Shown here in pieces: positions 28,397-37,506 of a DNA stretch of 64,000 nt. Under the pieces are notes generated by a model that saw nothing but the letters and a program-made list of their open reading frames with translations, ran no database searches and was not told the DNA's origin. How positions within the stretch are numbered: position 1 is the stretch's first letter; every line of letters begins with the position of its first letter. The translations under genes were made by a program, and so were the position numbers. The DNA comes from Cytobacillus praedii (GTDB lineage: Bacteria; Bacillota; Bacilli; Bacillales; Cytobacillaceae): assembly GCF_001439605.1 (NCBI RefSeq), contig NZ_LMBX01000012.1, positions 82,385-146,384 of the forward strand, in the 5' to 3' direction.

Positions 28397-29491
28397 TTAC
28401 ACCGCCTTCTCTCTAACTATTTCTTTAAGGGTTTCTAGGAAAAACTCATTATCTTCTCGTGTGCCAAGTGTAATCCGAAAGGCATCAGCAAATCCTGTTA
28501 GCTTCATTTGCCGGACAACGATTCCATTAGATATTAACTTGGCGGTGACAGACTGGTCTGTATACACGTAAACAAAATTCGTTTCAGATGGAAAATAACC
28601 AAGCCCTATCGCATCCAATTGTTCACAAACAAATAATCTCTCCAATGCATTTTTCATCGCACAGCCTTTAATGAATTCCTGATCATCAAGAGCACTTTCT
28701 GCAGCTGCTTGAGCCAGCTGATTTACATTAAAAACCTCCTTCACCTTATGCAGCTCCTTCACTATTGCTGGGTGCATGATCCCATAACCGATACGAAGGC
28801 TTGCTAACCCATAAATTTTTGAAAAAGTTCGCAGGACAACTAGGTTTGGGTGACTACTCAGTAGTGGAACGGATTCAAGATAATCATTTGAGCTTACATA
28901 TTCGTAATAAGCTTCATCTAATATAATCAAAATTTGCTGCGGAATCGTTTCGATAAATGTTAATAGCTCTTCTTTTCTCACAATTGTTCCTGTCGGATTA
29001 TTTGGATTACAGATAAAAATCATCTTTGTTTTCTCAGTAATCCTTACATACATATTGGATAAATCATGCGTGCCATTTACCATCGGGACAGTGACAGCAA
29101 CTCCACCTTCAATAACAACGTTCGTCTCATAACGAGGAAATGTCATTGCAGCCATGATTGCTTCATCACCGGGATTTATATATGCTCTTGCTAGCAGGCG
29201 AATAATCTCTTCTGATCCGTTCCCGATTAGAAAACTTTCTTCCCCAAGCTTGTAAAAGGCCGATAATTTATTAATTATCCCTGACGCCGTTCCATCAGGA
29301 TATAAGGATAGCTGGTGCAAATTTTGCGAAATGGCCTCCTTCACCTGAATTGAGCAGCCGTATACATTTTCATTGTCAGACATTTTTTTTACTGTTCGAA
29401 GTTGATATTTTTCTTTTATTTCTTCAGCCGAATCTCCTAAAGGATAGGAGACAATCCCTTCTACAGCACGTCTTGTTTGAATGTTTGCCAT
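28397..29491 (-). CDS. HisC-like aromatic aminotransferase
   Basis: A 364-residue class I/II PLP aminotransferase resembling histidinol-phosphate aminotransferase. Motifs: NENVYGCS, NPNNPTGT, DEAYYEYV, and the PLP lysine in RTFSKIYGLASLRIGYG. GAGG eight bases before the ATG at 29491 fixes the start. Because it heads the operon ending in hmgA, its most likely job is transamination of tyrosine (and perhaps phenylalanine) to the arylpyruvate rather than histidine synthesis. Its upstream region is an unusual tandem-repeat array. Confidence 0.9.
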   Translation of the reverse strand: MANIQTRRAVEGIVSYPLGDSAEEIKEKYQLRTVKKMSDNENVYGCSIQVKEAISQNLHQLSLYPDGTASGIINKLSAFYKLGEESFLIGNGSEEIIRLLARAYINPGDEAIMAAMTFPRYETNVVIEGGVAVTVPMVNGTHDLSNMYVRITEKTKMIFICNPNNPTGTIVRKEELLTFIETIPQQILIILDEAYYEYVSSNDYLESVPLLSSHPNLVVLRTFSKIYGLASLRIGYGIMHPAIVKELHKVKEVFNVNQLAQAAAESALDDQEFIKGCAMKNALERLFVCEQLDAIGLGYFPSETNFVYVYTDQSVTAKLISNGIVVRQMKLTGFADAFRITLGTREDNEFFLETLKEIVREKAV

Positions 29492-29518
29492 GTAAAACAC
29501 CTCAATTTTTTAGACAGC

Positions 29519-29698
29519 ATGCGTTTTATTTGTAAGGCATGATTTATTTTTACTGAACTTCACTTTATTTGGTAATCCTCATTTATTTTTGCTGAACTCG
29601 AATTTCATTGTAAACCTGATTTTTTGCGATCTTTCCTTTTATTTTGCAAAGCCTCATTTTTACTTTTTGGAACTTCTTTTTTATTTGCAAAACTCCCT
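29519..29698 (-). repeat. Degenerate ~20-bp tandem repeat array A
   Basis: On the minus strand about nine units resemble GTTTnGCAAAAATAAATGAG. Examples are GCTTTGCAAAATAAAAGG, GTTCAGCAAAAATAAATGAG and GTTCAGTAAAAATAAATCAT. It fills the gap between hppD and the aminotransferase operon. A second array of the same unit lies at 46769-46940. Confidence 0.75.
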
Positions 29699-29716
29699 TT
29701 TTAATAAAGGGAGTCT
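29692..29716 (-). terminator. Terminator after hppD
   Basis: ACTCCCTTT / AAAGGGAGT on the minus strand followed by TTTTG. It separates hppD from the next operon. Confidence 0.75.
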
Positions 29717-29723
29717 TCTATAT

Positions 29724-30839
29724 TTATAAATTTCCTCTTCTTTCTTGTTCCCGCTCGATAGACTCAAACAATGCTTTAAAATTCCCTTCGCCAAAGCCTC
29801 TTGCTCCTTTACGCTGAATGATTTCAATAAATAATGTTGGGCGGTCAACAATTGGCTTTGTGAAGATTTGCAGCAAATAGCCTTCATCATCACGGTCTAC
29901 TAAAATGCTTAATTCTTTAATTTTGTCTATTTCCTCATCTATTTTTCCTACACGCTCTGCTAAAGCATCATAATACGTAGACGGAGTGCTTAAAAACTCA
30001 ACCCCGTTTTTTCGAAGGATGCTAACTGTTTTTACTATATCTTCAGTAAGAATCGCTAGATGCTGGACTCCAGGTCCATTATAATATTCTAAGTATTCCT
30101 CGATTTGAGATTTCCGCTTTCCTTCAGCTGGCTCATTTATCGGGAACTTAATTCTGCCTCCATTATGCATAACCTTTGACATTAGTGCAGAGTATTCAGT
30201 CGTAATATCTTTGTCTGTGAAGTGTTTCATTTCTTTAAATCCCATTACATTCGCATAATAATTGACCCATTCTTCCATTCTCTCTACATTTCCGACAACA
30301 TGGTCAATGCCGATAAATCCCGCATCTTCGAATGGAACATTCATTTCTAATGGTTCATAGCCAGGCATGAAAACACCTTGATAGTCATTTCTCTCAACTA
30401 ATGTATGAATCGTGTCACCATATGTACCGATGACCGCCTTTTTTACCGTTCCATTCCCATCCTTTAATTCAAATGGCGGCAAGATTTCAATGGCTCCTCT
30501 TGAAACTGCTTCTTGATAAGCCTTTTCTACATTATCAACTGTTAGGGCAATATCCTTTACCCCATCCCCATGCTTCTTCACAAACTCAGCTACTCTACTG
30601 CTATCATTTAACGAACCCGTGATGACTAAACGAATTTTCCTTTGCTGAAGGACATAAGAAACTGTCTCTCTATTCCCTGTTTCAAGGCCTGAGTAAGCGA
30701 CTGGCTTAAATCCAAAAGCTGAGCAATAAAAATGACAAGATTGTCTCGCATTCCCAGAGTATATTTCTAAATAATCCACCTCTTTTACAGGAAAAAATTC
30801 CTCTACCTTTTGATGATTAGCAACTGTTTTTTCTTGCAT
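29724..30839 (-). CDS. hppD: 4-hydroxyphenylpyruvate dioxygenase
   Basis: A 371-residue non-heme iron enzyme converting 4-hydroxyphenylpyruvate to homogentisate. Two vicinal-oxygen-chelate domains; the iron ligands are visible as His in GIDHVVGNV, His in GVQHLAILT and Glu in LFIEIIQRKG. Of two in-frame ATGs the second (30839) is seven bases from GGAGG and preferred. It is transcribed alone from a promoter overlapped by a cre-like site and ends at its own terminator, separate from hmgA/fahA. Confidence 0.95.
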   Translation of the reverse strand: MQEKTVANHQKVEEFFPVKEVDYLEIYSGNARQSCHFYCSAFGFKPVAYSGLETGNRETVSYVLQQRKIRLVITGSLNDSSRVAEFVKKHGDGVKDIALTVDNVEKAYQEAVSRGAIEILPPFELKDGNGTVKKAVIGTYGDTIHTLVERNDYQGVFMPGYEPLEMNVPFEDAGFIGIDHVVGNVERMEEWVNYYANVMGFKEMKHFTDKDITTEYSALMSKVMHNGGRIKFPINEPAEGKRKSQIEEYLEYYNGPGVQHLAILTEDIVKTVSILRKNGVEFLSTPSTYYDALAERVGKIDEEIDKIKELSILVDRDDEGYLLQIFTKPIVDRPTLFIEIIQRKGARGFGEGNFKALFESIEREQERRGNL

Positions 30840-30886
30840 TTTCATTCCTCCTATTTTAAAAATTAATAATATTCTGAACTAAATTA

Positions 30887-30916
30887 ATAATATATGAAAT
30901 GTGTAAACGTTCTCAA
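30887..30916 (-). promoter_or_regulatory. hppD promoter overlapped by a cre-like site
   Basis: TTGAGA (30911-30916) and TATTAT (30887-30892) are 18 bases apart on the minus strand. TGTAAACGTTCTCA (30902-30915) matches the CcpA cre consensus TGNAARCGNWWWCA with one mismatch and overlaps the -35, suggesting carbon catabolite repression. Confidence 0.6.
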
Positions 30917-30971
30917 GAGTATAAGTTAAAGCTATGATGCTTATCTGCGTTAAAGTAAAATTATCGTTATA

Positions 30972-32393
30972 TTAAACTTTATATATTTCATTTCTAAGTG
31001 GAGGTAGAATATGAATGGCCTGTTTTTTTATCGACTCAACAGCTTCAAGCATCCCCTCATTTATACTCGGATGCGGATAAGTGGGAAACAGCCAATCTTC
31101 ATCACGAGCTGCCATCTCCAAGGAAAAAACCCCGCTTGTAATCAGCTCTACAGCTCCATATCCCATCATATGCAAACCAAGAAAAAGCTGACTCTCTTTG
31201 TCTATTATTACTTTAATGAATCCATCTCTTTCTCCACTAATTGCAGCAATTCCGCTCGATGATAGCGGAAATTGACCAACATTTATCTGATATCCTTGCT
31301 CGTACGCTTCTTGTTCCGTTAGACCCACGCTCGCAATCGGGGGCAAAGTATGAGCGATTGTTGGCAAGAAGCTAAAGTCTGCCTCAGAGGAGATACCTGC
31401 TATGGCTTCTGATGCGACTTTTCCTTGCCGAATTGCTTTTACAGCTAATGCAGGACCCTCTGTCACATCTCCAACAGCAAATATAGAGGGGATTGAAGTA
31501 AGACATTGCTTATTTACTTGAATAAACCCGCTTGATGTCATTTCAATGCCAATCCGGTTAATCCCTAAGTTATCGGTGTTTGGCTTTTGTCCTGTGGAAA
31601 CAAATAGGTGAGTGCAAGTGAGTACTTCATTTTCTAGATTAATTGATACACGATTCCTGTCAGCAAATGCTGCAGAAATCGCTGTATTTCTGAGTATTTT
31701 AATTCCGTTCTTTTTGAACACTCGCTTTATCTCACGATTGATTGAGTGATCAAAGGGAAAGTCATTCTTCTCAATTATTAGCGTAACGCGAGATCCAAAA
31801 ACGCTAAAGGCCATTGCCATCTCTAATGCAATATAATCATATCCATAAACAATAAGTGTTTCAGGAATCGTTTCAAGTTTTGTTATTGACCATGTATCTA
31901 CAATGCGTTTATGATCAATTTCTATGCCTTTAGGTATAAAGGGAATGCTACCTGTTGCGATAATTGCATGTTTAAATCGATACACTGCATATTGGTCGCC
32001 ATTCTCTACTCCAATCCGGTCTTCTGCAAGAAAGAAAGCTGATCCGCTTAGTAGTTCCACTTTATTCGCTTTACATAAAGCTGCAATGCCTTCACGCAGC
32101 TGGTGAATGGTTTTTTCTTTATGTGTTTGAAGTGTATGAAGATTAAAGTGGATTGAATCACTTTCTATTCCAAATTGGCCAGCTTTTCTAATAGATGCTA
32201 ACCTATTAGCACCCTCTGTAAAAACCTTAGTAGGAATACAGCCTCTATTCAAACATACTCCGCCAAGTTCCGCTCTTTCAATAAGTGTTACTGATTGACC
32301 AAGCTGAGCCGCCCGAATGGCAGCCTGATAGCCGCCTGGACCCCCGCCAATTATGATGAGTTCACGTTCATGAGCTAGTTCGCCAACAACCAT
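30972..32393 (-). CDS. Dihydrolipoyl dehydrogenase (E3) of the 2-oxoacid complex
   Basis: A 473-residue FAD enzyme. Features: IIIGGGPGGYQAA dinucleotide fold, the redox disulfide in GGVCLNRGCIPTK, a second nucleotide-binding region, SIFAVGDVTEGPAL, and the C-terminal interface His in YPHPSINEGMLEA. It reoxidises the lipoyl groups of E2 using NAD. Its ATG overlaps the E2 stop (TAATG), so the two are translationally coupled. It is the last gene of the unit thioesterase, PheDH, E1alpha, E1beta, E2, E3. Confidence 0.94.
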   Translation of the reverse strand: MVVGELAHERELIIIGGGPGGYQAAIRAAQLGQSVTLIERAELGGVCLNRGCIPTKVFTEGANRLASIRKAGQFGIESDSIHFNLHTLQTHKEKTIHQLREGIAALCKANKVELLSGSAFFLAEDRIGVENGDQYAVYRFKHAIIATGSIPFIPKGIEIDHKRIVDTWSITKLETIPETLIVYGYDYIALEMAMAFSVFGSRVTLIIEKNDFPFDHSINREIKRVFKKNGIKILRNTAISAAFADRNRVSINLENEVLTCTHLFVSTGQKPNTDNLGINRIGIEMTSSGFIQVNKQCLTSIPSIFAVGDVTEGPALAVKAIRQGKVASEAIAGISSEADFSFLPTIAHTLPPIASVGLTEQEAYEQGYQINVGQFPLSSSGIAAISGERDGFIKVIIDKESQLFLGLHMMGYGAVELITSGVFSLEMAARDEDWLFPTYPHPSINEGMLEAVESIKKQAIHILPPLRNEIYKV

Positions 32394-33607
32394 TACACCA
32401 TCTCCAGCAATAGCATTTTAGGATCTTGTATCAGTGCAGCAAAGCGGTTTGTGAACCGAACTGCAGTCGCACCATCAGCCACTCTGTGATCAAAAGACAT
32501 AGAAAGATTCATGATCGAGCGTATGATAATTTGATCATCTTCTGTAACAACGGGCATTTTTTTTGTTTTATGGAAGGAAACTAATGCAACCTCTGGATGC
32601 TGGATTATAGGTGTAGCGCCAAAGCTCCCTCCTAGTGGACCGACATTGCTGATTGTAAAAGTCCCGTCTGAAATATCCTTCAAAGCTAGTTTATTTTCCA
32701 AAGTCTTTTCAGTAAGCTGTTTCATTTCTGAATGAATGGCACGGATTGATTTTTTTTCTACATTTTTCACTACAGGGACCATTAAACCTTCTTCCATATC
32801 AACCGCTATGCCAATATGATGCTCATCCAGAAGCTGAATCTCTTCATTTTCCTCATCAAGGACAGCATTAAATATTGGGTATTCCTTTAAGCAAATGGAT
32901 AATGCTTTTAAGAAAAAAGCTGTCATAGAAATGTTTTGATTATGTTTCTTTAGCTCGCTGCAAAATTGAAGAATACTGGTCACATCTACTTCTTCAAAAT
33001 GGGTGCAATGTGGGATTGTATACATGGATCTGACCATTTTTTTGGCGATTTGCTTTCGTCTGCCCCTAAATGGGATCGTGTTTTTCTCATAGGAGGTTTT
33101 AGTTGGGGTCACAGCTGAGTTTATTTCGGGAGCAATTGCCGTATCCTGAAGAACAGAAATAAGCTTAAAGATGTCTTCATCGGTAATTCGCCCACTAGGA
33201 CCTGTTCCTTCCACCTCTTCAATATTGATGCCCTTTTCACGCGCAATTTTTCTTGTATAAGGGGAAGCTAAAATTCGTTTGGATGGAGTGTTTTTATCAT
33301 TTATATCATGTGGAACTTTTTCAATTATGGCGGTTTTACTAGATTTTTTTTGACTAATCCTATCCACTGCTCCATCAATATTATTCAATAGTACGAGTGT
33401 TGTTCCAACAGGTACTGTTTGCCCTGGCTTCACTTTAAATTCTTGTATAATCCCCCCCATCGGGGAAGGGATTTCTGCAGTCATTTTATCTGTTTGCACT
33501 TCTAGCAGCGGATCATCTGCTTGAACGAAATCTCCTGGTTTTACTAGAAAACAAGTAATCTCTGCCTCAGTTATCCCTTCACCAATGTCATGAAGTTTTA
33601 CTTCCAT
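32393..33607 (-). CDS. 2-Oxoacid dehydrogenase E2 acyltransferase
   Basis: A 404-residue protein. One lipoyl domain (residues 1-75) has lysine in QTDKMTAEIPSP. A peripheral E3/E1-binding domain follows at about 110-150 (ASPYTRKIAREKGI, GTGPSGRITDEDI). The catalytic core at about 180-404 ends with the active-site SFDHRVADGATAVRF. It transfers the acyl group from E1 to CoA. In this setting the acyl group is inferred to be phenylacetyl (from phenylpyruvate) rather than acetyl or branched-chain acyl; sequence alone does not settle this. Confidence 0.92.
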   Translation of the reverse strand: MEVKLHDIGEGITEAEITCFLVKPGDFVQADDPLLEVQTDKMTAEIPSPMGGIIQEFKVKPGQTVPVGTTLVLLNNIDGAVDRISQKKSSKTAIIEKVPHDINDKNTPSKRILASPYTRKIAREKGINIEEVEGTGPSGRITDEDIFKLISVLQDTAIAPEINSAVTPTKTSYEKNTIPFRGRRKQIAKKMVRSMYTIPHCTHFEEVDVTSILQFCSELKKHNQNISMTAFFLKALSICLKEYPIFNAVLDEENEEIQLLDEHHIGIAVDMEEGLMVPVVKNVEKKSIRAIHSEMKQLTEKTLENKLALKDISDGTFTISNVGPLGGSFGATPIIQHPEVALVSFHKTKKMPVVTEDDQIIIRSIMNLSMSFDHRVADGATAVRFTNRFAALIQDPKMLLLEMV

Positions 33608-33619
33608 TGCTTCCCTCCT

Positions 33620-34615
33620 CTAAAACATCATCACTTTTCTTATGGCATGTTTAATTCTTTTTTCATTCGGCAAATAGTGATCCTCAAAACCAAAATAAGG
33701 AACTGGGGCATCAAATCCAGTTACCCGCTCGGCTGGTGCTTTTTGGTATAAAAATGATGTATCATTAATGATGGCTAACACATCATTCCCAATTCCGCCT
33801 GTTGCATGGGCTTCATGAACAATCACGGTCCTGCCCGTTTTTTGGACAGATTCCGCAATGATATCTCTATCAATTGGGAAAAGTGTGCGCAAGTCAATGA
33901 CCTCACATTGAACTCCCTCTGCCTTCATGTCTTCTGCTGCCTTTAATGCGATTGGCATCATGGCTCCCCATGATATAACCGTGACGTCTTCACCTTCTAG
34001 CCGTTTTTTCCCTTTGCCAATTTCAATTGTATATTTTCCCTCAGGCACTTCCTCTCTAGCAGATCGATAAGTGCGCATCGGTTCTAAAAATAAAACCGGA
34101 TCAGGGTCTTCGATCGCCGCTATGAGCAATCCTTTTGCATCGTATGGGCTTGAGGGGCAAACCACTTTGATGCCAGGCATATGCGTGAAAATGGCTTCGG
34201 TGCTGTCACAGTGAATCTCCGGTGCCCTCACCCCTGCACCATATGGAGCACGAATCACCATCGGAACGGTATAATGCCCCATCGTGCGCATCCTTAATCG
34301 TGTGGCATGTGTCATGATTTGTTCATATGCAGGGTAAATAAAACCCAAAAATTGTATTTCAATTACTGGCAGGAAACCATTAACTGCCATGCCAATACCC
34401 GCACCGACAAAGCCTGCCTCACTTAAAGGTGTATCCATCACCCGCTCTTCTCCGTATTTTTCCTGAAGCCCATCTGTTGCCCGAAAAACGCCGCCATTTT
34501 TACCAATGTCCTCGCCCATCAATACGACTTCTTTCCGTTCGGCAAGCATTGTACCTAGTCCATCGGTAATAGCTTGTATCAGCGTCATCGTTTTTGTTCT
34601 AACTGCTGTACTCAA
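33620..34615 (-). CDS. 2-Oxoacid dehydrogenase E1 beta subunit
   Basis: A 331-residue transketolase-fold subunit. GEDIGKNGGVFRATDGLQEK, TPLSEAGFVGAGIGMA, RAPYGAGVRAPEIHCDSTEA and the C-terminal HEAHATGGIGNDVLA are typical of PdhB/BkdB-type E1 beta. It begins at TTG overlapping the E1 alpha stop, with AGGTGG seven bases upstream, so it is translationally coupled. It forms the alpha2-beta2 decarboxylase with its neighbour. Confidence 0.93.
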   Translation of the reverse strand: MSTAVRTKTMTLIQAITDGLGTMLAERKEVVLMGEDIGKNGGVFRATDGLQEKYGEERVMDTPLSEAGFVGAGIGMAVNGFLPVIEIQFLGFIYPAYEQIMTHATRLRMRTMGHYTVPMVIRAPYGAGVRAPEIHCDSTEAIFTHMPGIKVVCPSSPYDAKGLLIAAIEDPDPVLFLEPMRTYRSAREEVPEGKYTIEIGKGKKRLEGEDVTVISWGAMMPIALKAAEDMKAEGVQCEVIDLRTLFPIDRDIIAESVQKTGRTVIVHEAHATGGIGNDVLAIINDTSFLYQKAPAERVTGFDAPVPYFGFEDHYLPNEKRIKHAIRKVMMF

Positions 34616-35682
34616 GTAGTGACACCACCTATCAATCTAAGATACTCCTCTTTTTGCTCACGTATTTGCCAAGTCGGTTCAGCAAAAACATGATCAAATA
34701 TATCTGCTGGATCAGCAGGAGGAAAGGCTTCCATTTCAACAATGGCTTCTTCTATTTCCGCTGTTGCATCTGTTTCGATATTACGTACCCAATCCTCATC
34801 ATAAAGCCCTTCATTTTTTAGCCATCTTTCTAGGCGTAAGATCGGATCTGTTTCCATTCTGCGTTTCTTGCTTGCTTCTTGATCTCGGTATTTCGCTGGA
34901 TCATCAGCTGTCGTATGCGCCCCATATCGCCATGTAACTGCTTCAATTAAAGTCGGTCCCTCACCGCTTCTTGCACGATCCAAAGCTTTTAATGTTTCAA
35001 AATAAACGGCAAATACATCATTTCCATCGATCCTAATTCCGGGAATATCATAAGCTATTGCTTTTTGAGCAATCGTCTTTGAGTTCATCTGCTTCTCAAT
35101 CGGAACTGAAATTGCATATTGATTATTTTGATTAAAAAAGACAACAGGTGCTTTACATACGCTTGCAAAATTGAGGCCTTCATGAAAATCTCCCTCAGAT
35201 GTTGCCCCATCCCCAAAGTAGGCAATTGCAGCATTTTTTGTACCTTTCATCTTTTCCGCTAATGCAGCCCCAGCCGCATGAGGAATTTGCGTTGCAATTG
35301 GAATACCTGGCGGAAATATTTTTTTTCCATCTGGAGGGATGCAGCCCTCATTTCTGCCGTTCCAAAAAAGAAGTATATTTCGCAGCGAATGCCCAAATAC
35401 AAATGCAGCTCCATGTTCTCGATACGTTGGAAACATCCAATCAGATGAATGCAATGCAAGCGCACTTCCTACTTGAGAGGCTTCCTGGCCTTCGTAAGGT
35501 GCATATGTGCCAATTCTACCCTGACGCTGTAAACTAATTGCCTTTCGGTCAAACATCCTGATTCTTACAAGTTGTCTGTAAAATTTTTTGGCGAGATCTG
35601 CAGTGATTTTTTCTTTATATTCAGGTGAAACAATTATTCCGTTTAGATCCATAATTTGCTGGATCGGAAACTGATTATCCAT
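34612..35682 (-). CDS. 2-Oxoacid dehydrogenase E1 alpha subunit (PdhA-like)
   Basis: A 356-residue thiamine-diphosphate subunit. The TPP motif runs from GDGATSEGDFHEGLNFAS to FFNQNN; RYGAHTTADDPAKYR holds the phosphorylation-loop equivalent. The N-terminal ISLQRQGRIGTYAPYEGQEA is PdhA-like. The longer upstream frame has no ribosome binding site; AAGGGTG before ATG 35682 sets the start. It follows PheDH, whose stop lies within its promoter-proximal leader, and the gene order links the complex to phenylpyruvate. Confidence 0.93.
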   Translation of the reverse strand: MDNQFPIQQIMDLNGIIVSPEYKEKITADLAKKFYRQLVRIRMFDRKAISLQRQGRIGTYAPYEGQEASQVGSALALHSSDWMFPTYREHGAAFVFGHSLRNILLFWNGRNEGCIPPDGKKIFPPGIPIATQIPHAAGAALAEKMKGTKNAAIAYFGDGATSEGDFHEGLNFASVCKAPVVFFNQNNQYAISVPIEKQMNSKTIAQKAIAYDIPGIRIDGNDVFAVYFETLKALDRARSGEGPTLIEAVTWRYGAHTTADDPAKYRDQEASKKRRMETDPILRLERWLKNEGLYDEDWVRNIETDATAEIEEAIVEMEAFPPADPADIFDHVFAEPTWQIREQKEEYLRLIGGVTT

Positions 35683-35759
35683 TTTCTCACCCTTCTCTTT
35701 TATCATTTCTACGATTACCAGTTTACTATTGTTATAATGTTGTTTATTATTAGCAAAAA

Positions 35760-36866
35760 TTACGTTCTTACTGCCCATTTCGGTCGCTTCATATGAGAAA
35801 AGAAGCTATTTCTGCGTGATCGTGCCTCTATCCGATTTTCGCAAAATTGATTGGCTGCTTCGATTGTAGTTAACCCCTTGCTTTCCGCATCCTCATAAAT
35901 ATTTAGCAATGAATTATAAATAGCTTTTGTTTTCTGTAAAACCCTTTCCTTGTTTGGTGTATATAGCTCATCGGCTACTTGAATTAGACCTCCAGCATTT
36001 ACAATATAATCAGGTGCGTATAAAATGCCCTTTTCCTTCAGGGATTGCCCATGGTTTACCTCCAAAAGCTGGTTGTTTGCTGAGCCAACTACTGCTTTCA
36101 CCCTCAATTGCTCAATCGTTTCACTATTTATTATCCCGCCCATAGCACAAGGGATAAATATATCTGCATTCGCTTGGTAAATTTCTTCTTTGTTTACTAC
36201 TTTTACACCAGTACCTATTGTTTTCGCTTTTGTCAGCAGCTTATCAATTGCCTGCTGATTAATGTCTGTCACATAAAGGTCTGCCCCTTCTTCTATCAGC
36301 CTCTCTGCTACTTTTAACCCAACCTTGCCGAGCCCTTGGATAGAATAGCTTTTCCCAGCTAAATCATCCGAACCTGTAAGCGCTCTGTTCGTTGCCTGAA
36401 GCCCATAAATAACACCCTGAGCTGTTGGAATCGATGAATCTCCGCTTCCCCCATACACTTCATCTACACCAACAATGCAGTTTGTTTCCCTTAATGCATG
36501 CACAAAATCCTCTGGAGATGTACCCATATCAGTACCTGTGTAAAAACGTCCATTCAATGATTCCACAAATTGCCCAAAGGCTCGGAATAATTCAGGTGTT
36601 TTGTCCTTCCTTGGATCGCCAATGATTACTGCCTTTCCTCCGCCAAAATCAACATCTGCTGCTGCACATTTATAGGTCATTCCTTTTGATAAACGAAGAA
36701 CATCCTCTAGTGCTTCCTCCTCGCTTGCATAGGGAAGCATTCTGCAGCCTCCTAGAGCTGGACCAAGCCTTGTACTATGAATTGCGATAATTGCTTTCAA
36801 ACCAGTTGATTCATCATTGCAAAAAACAACTTGTTCATGCCCGCTTATTTTTGAAAACATATTCAT
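35760..36866 (-). CDS. L-phenylalanine dehydrogenase
   Basis: A 368-residue member of the Glu/Leu/Phe/Val dehydrogenase family, giving phenylpyruvate, ammonia and NADH from phenylalanine. It resembles Bacillus PheDH more than leucine dehydrogenase at diagnostic places: [22 protein letters not shown] (LeuDH has AGLNLGGAK), [15 protein letters not shown], and the ending ARSRRNSFF. Lysine in KGMTYK is the substrate-binding residue. GGGAGG precedes ATG 36866. A perfect cre site lies just upstream. It is co-oriented with the E1-E2-E3 genes. Confidence 0.9.
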   Translation of the reverse strand: MNMFSKISGHEQVVFCNDESTGLKAIIAIHSTRLGPALGGCRMLPYASEEEALEDVLRLSKGMTYKCAAADVDFGGGKAVIIGDPRKDKTPELFRAFGQFVESLNGRFYTGTDMGTSPEDFVHALRETNCIVGVDEVYGGSGDSSIPTAQGVIYGLQATNRALTGSDDLAGKSYSIQGLGKVGLKVAERLIEEGADLYVTDINQQAIDKLLTKAKTIGTGVKVVNKEEIYQANADIFIPCAMGGIINSETIEQLRVKAVVGSANNQLLEVNHGQSLKEKGILYAPDYIVNAGGLIQVADELYTPNKERVLQKTKAIYNSLLNIYEDAESKGLTTIEAANQFCENRIEARSRRNSFFSHMKRPKWAVRT

Positions 36867-36889
36867 ATGAATTGAGCCTCCCAAATTTT

Positions 36890-36903
36890 TGATAACGCTT
36901 ACA
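36890..36903 (-). promoter_or_regulatory. cre site upstream of phenylalanine dehydrogenase
   Basis: Minus-strand TGTAAGCGTTATCA fits the CcpA consensus TGNAARCGNWWWCA at every position. It lies between the thioesterase gene and PheDH. Confidence 0.7.
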
Positions 36904-36935
36904 CATTTAAAAACGATAAAGACGCTGCCAGATAA

Positions 36936-37334
36936 TCAGCTACCTTCTAATTTAGCAAGTAAACTGTCAATCTTCCTTTTTGGAAGAATGAATTGCTTCA
37001 CTTCTCCTGTGCCAATAAGTCTTTCTTCATGTTTAACTGAAACTTCTGTCATCACTATATTTTCTTCCAGACCAGAAACAGCTGCAGTAATGGTTAAACG
37101 TGAACCTTCAGGAGATGGGGCAAGATGCTTCACAGAAACTGCCCCACCCATCCCCTCTTCGTGTTCCTCTAGGATGGGAAGAATGATTTTTCTTGATGCC
37201 CACTCCATGTAATAGACCAATGATACAGTTGAAAAGACTCGATGAACAATTTCCCCTTCAAACTGAGCAAACATATCTGGTGTAACAATTACCTCCACTG
37301 TTGCTGTATCTCCAATCTTCAGTCGTTGTTTCAT
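36936..37334 (-). CDS. Hot-dog thioesterase (FlK-like)
   Basis: A 132-residue hot-dog-fold acyl-CoA thioesterase resembling fluoroacetyl-CoA thioesterase FlK: HRVFSTVSLVYYMEWASRK near the N-terminus and VSVKHLAPSPEGSRLTITAA. Of two close ATGs the second is seven bases from GGGGG. It is first in the unit with PheDH and the dehydrogenase complex, behind an inverted-repeat operator. A role in releasing CoA from stalled phenylacetyl-CoA or ring-opened intermediates (as PaaI/PaaY do) is inferred. Confidence 0.75.
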   Translation of the reverse strand: MKQRLKIGDTATVEVIVTPDMFAQFEGEIVHRVFSTVSLVYYMEWASRKIILPILEEHEEGMGGAVSVKHLAPSPEGSRLTITAAVSGLEENIVMTEVSVKHEERLIGTGEVKQFILPKRKIDSLLAKLEGS

Positions 37335-37405
37335 GTTCATTCCCCCTAGCCAATATCAACCTGCATTATTTTAACAGCCAATAAAGGAGTATCACTATAT
37401 ATGTA

Positions 37406-37424
37406 TGACGTATTATTAACGATA
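37406..37424. promoter_or_regulatory. Inverted-repeat operator, variant copy
   Basis: TGACGT-ATTATTA-ACGATA, the same 6-7-6 plan as the perfect sites upstream of paaA and the ABC transporter, with two mismatches. It is 72 bases before the thioesterase start. Confidence 0.5.
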
Positions 37425-37506
37425 TAATATCATTTCGTTCAATAAATAGTCAATAAATTGTAAAAACTTTAAAAATTCATTCTATTACATGATTAAATTC
37501 CAAAAT

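Noticed and set aside
29519..29698. CRISPR array
   Set aside because: Units are contiguous, degenerate and about 20 bp with no constant repeat/unique spacer pattern and no cas genes nearby.
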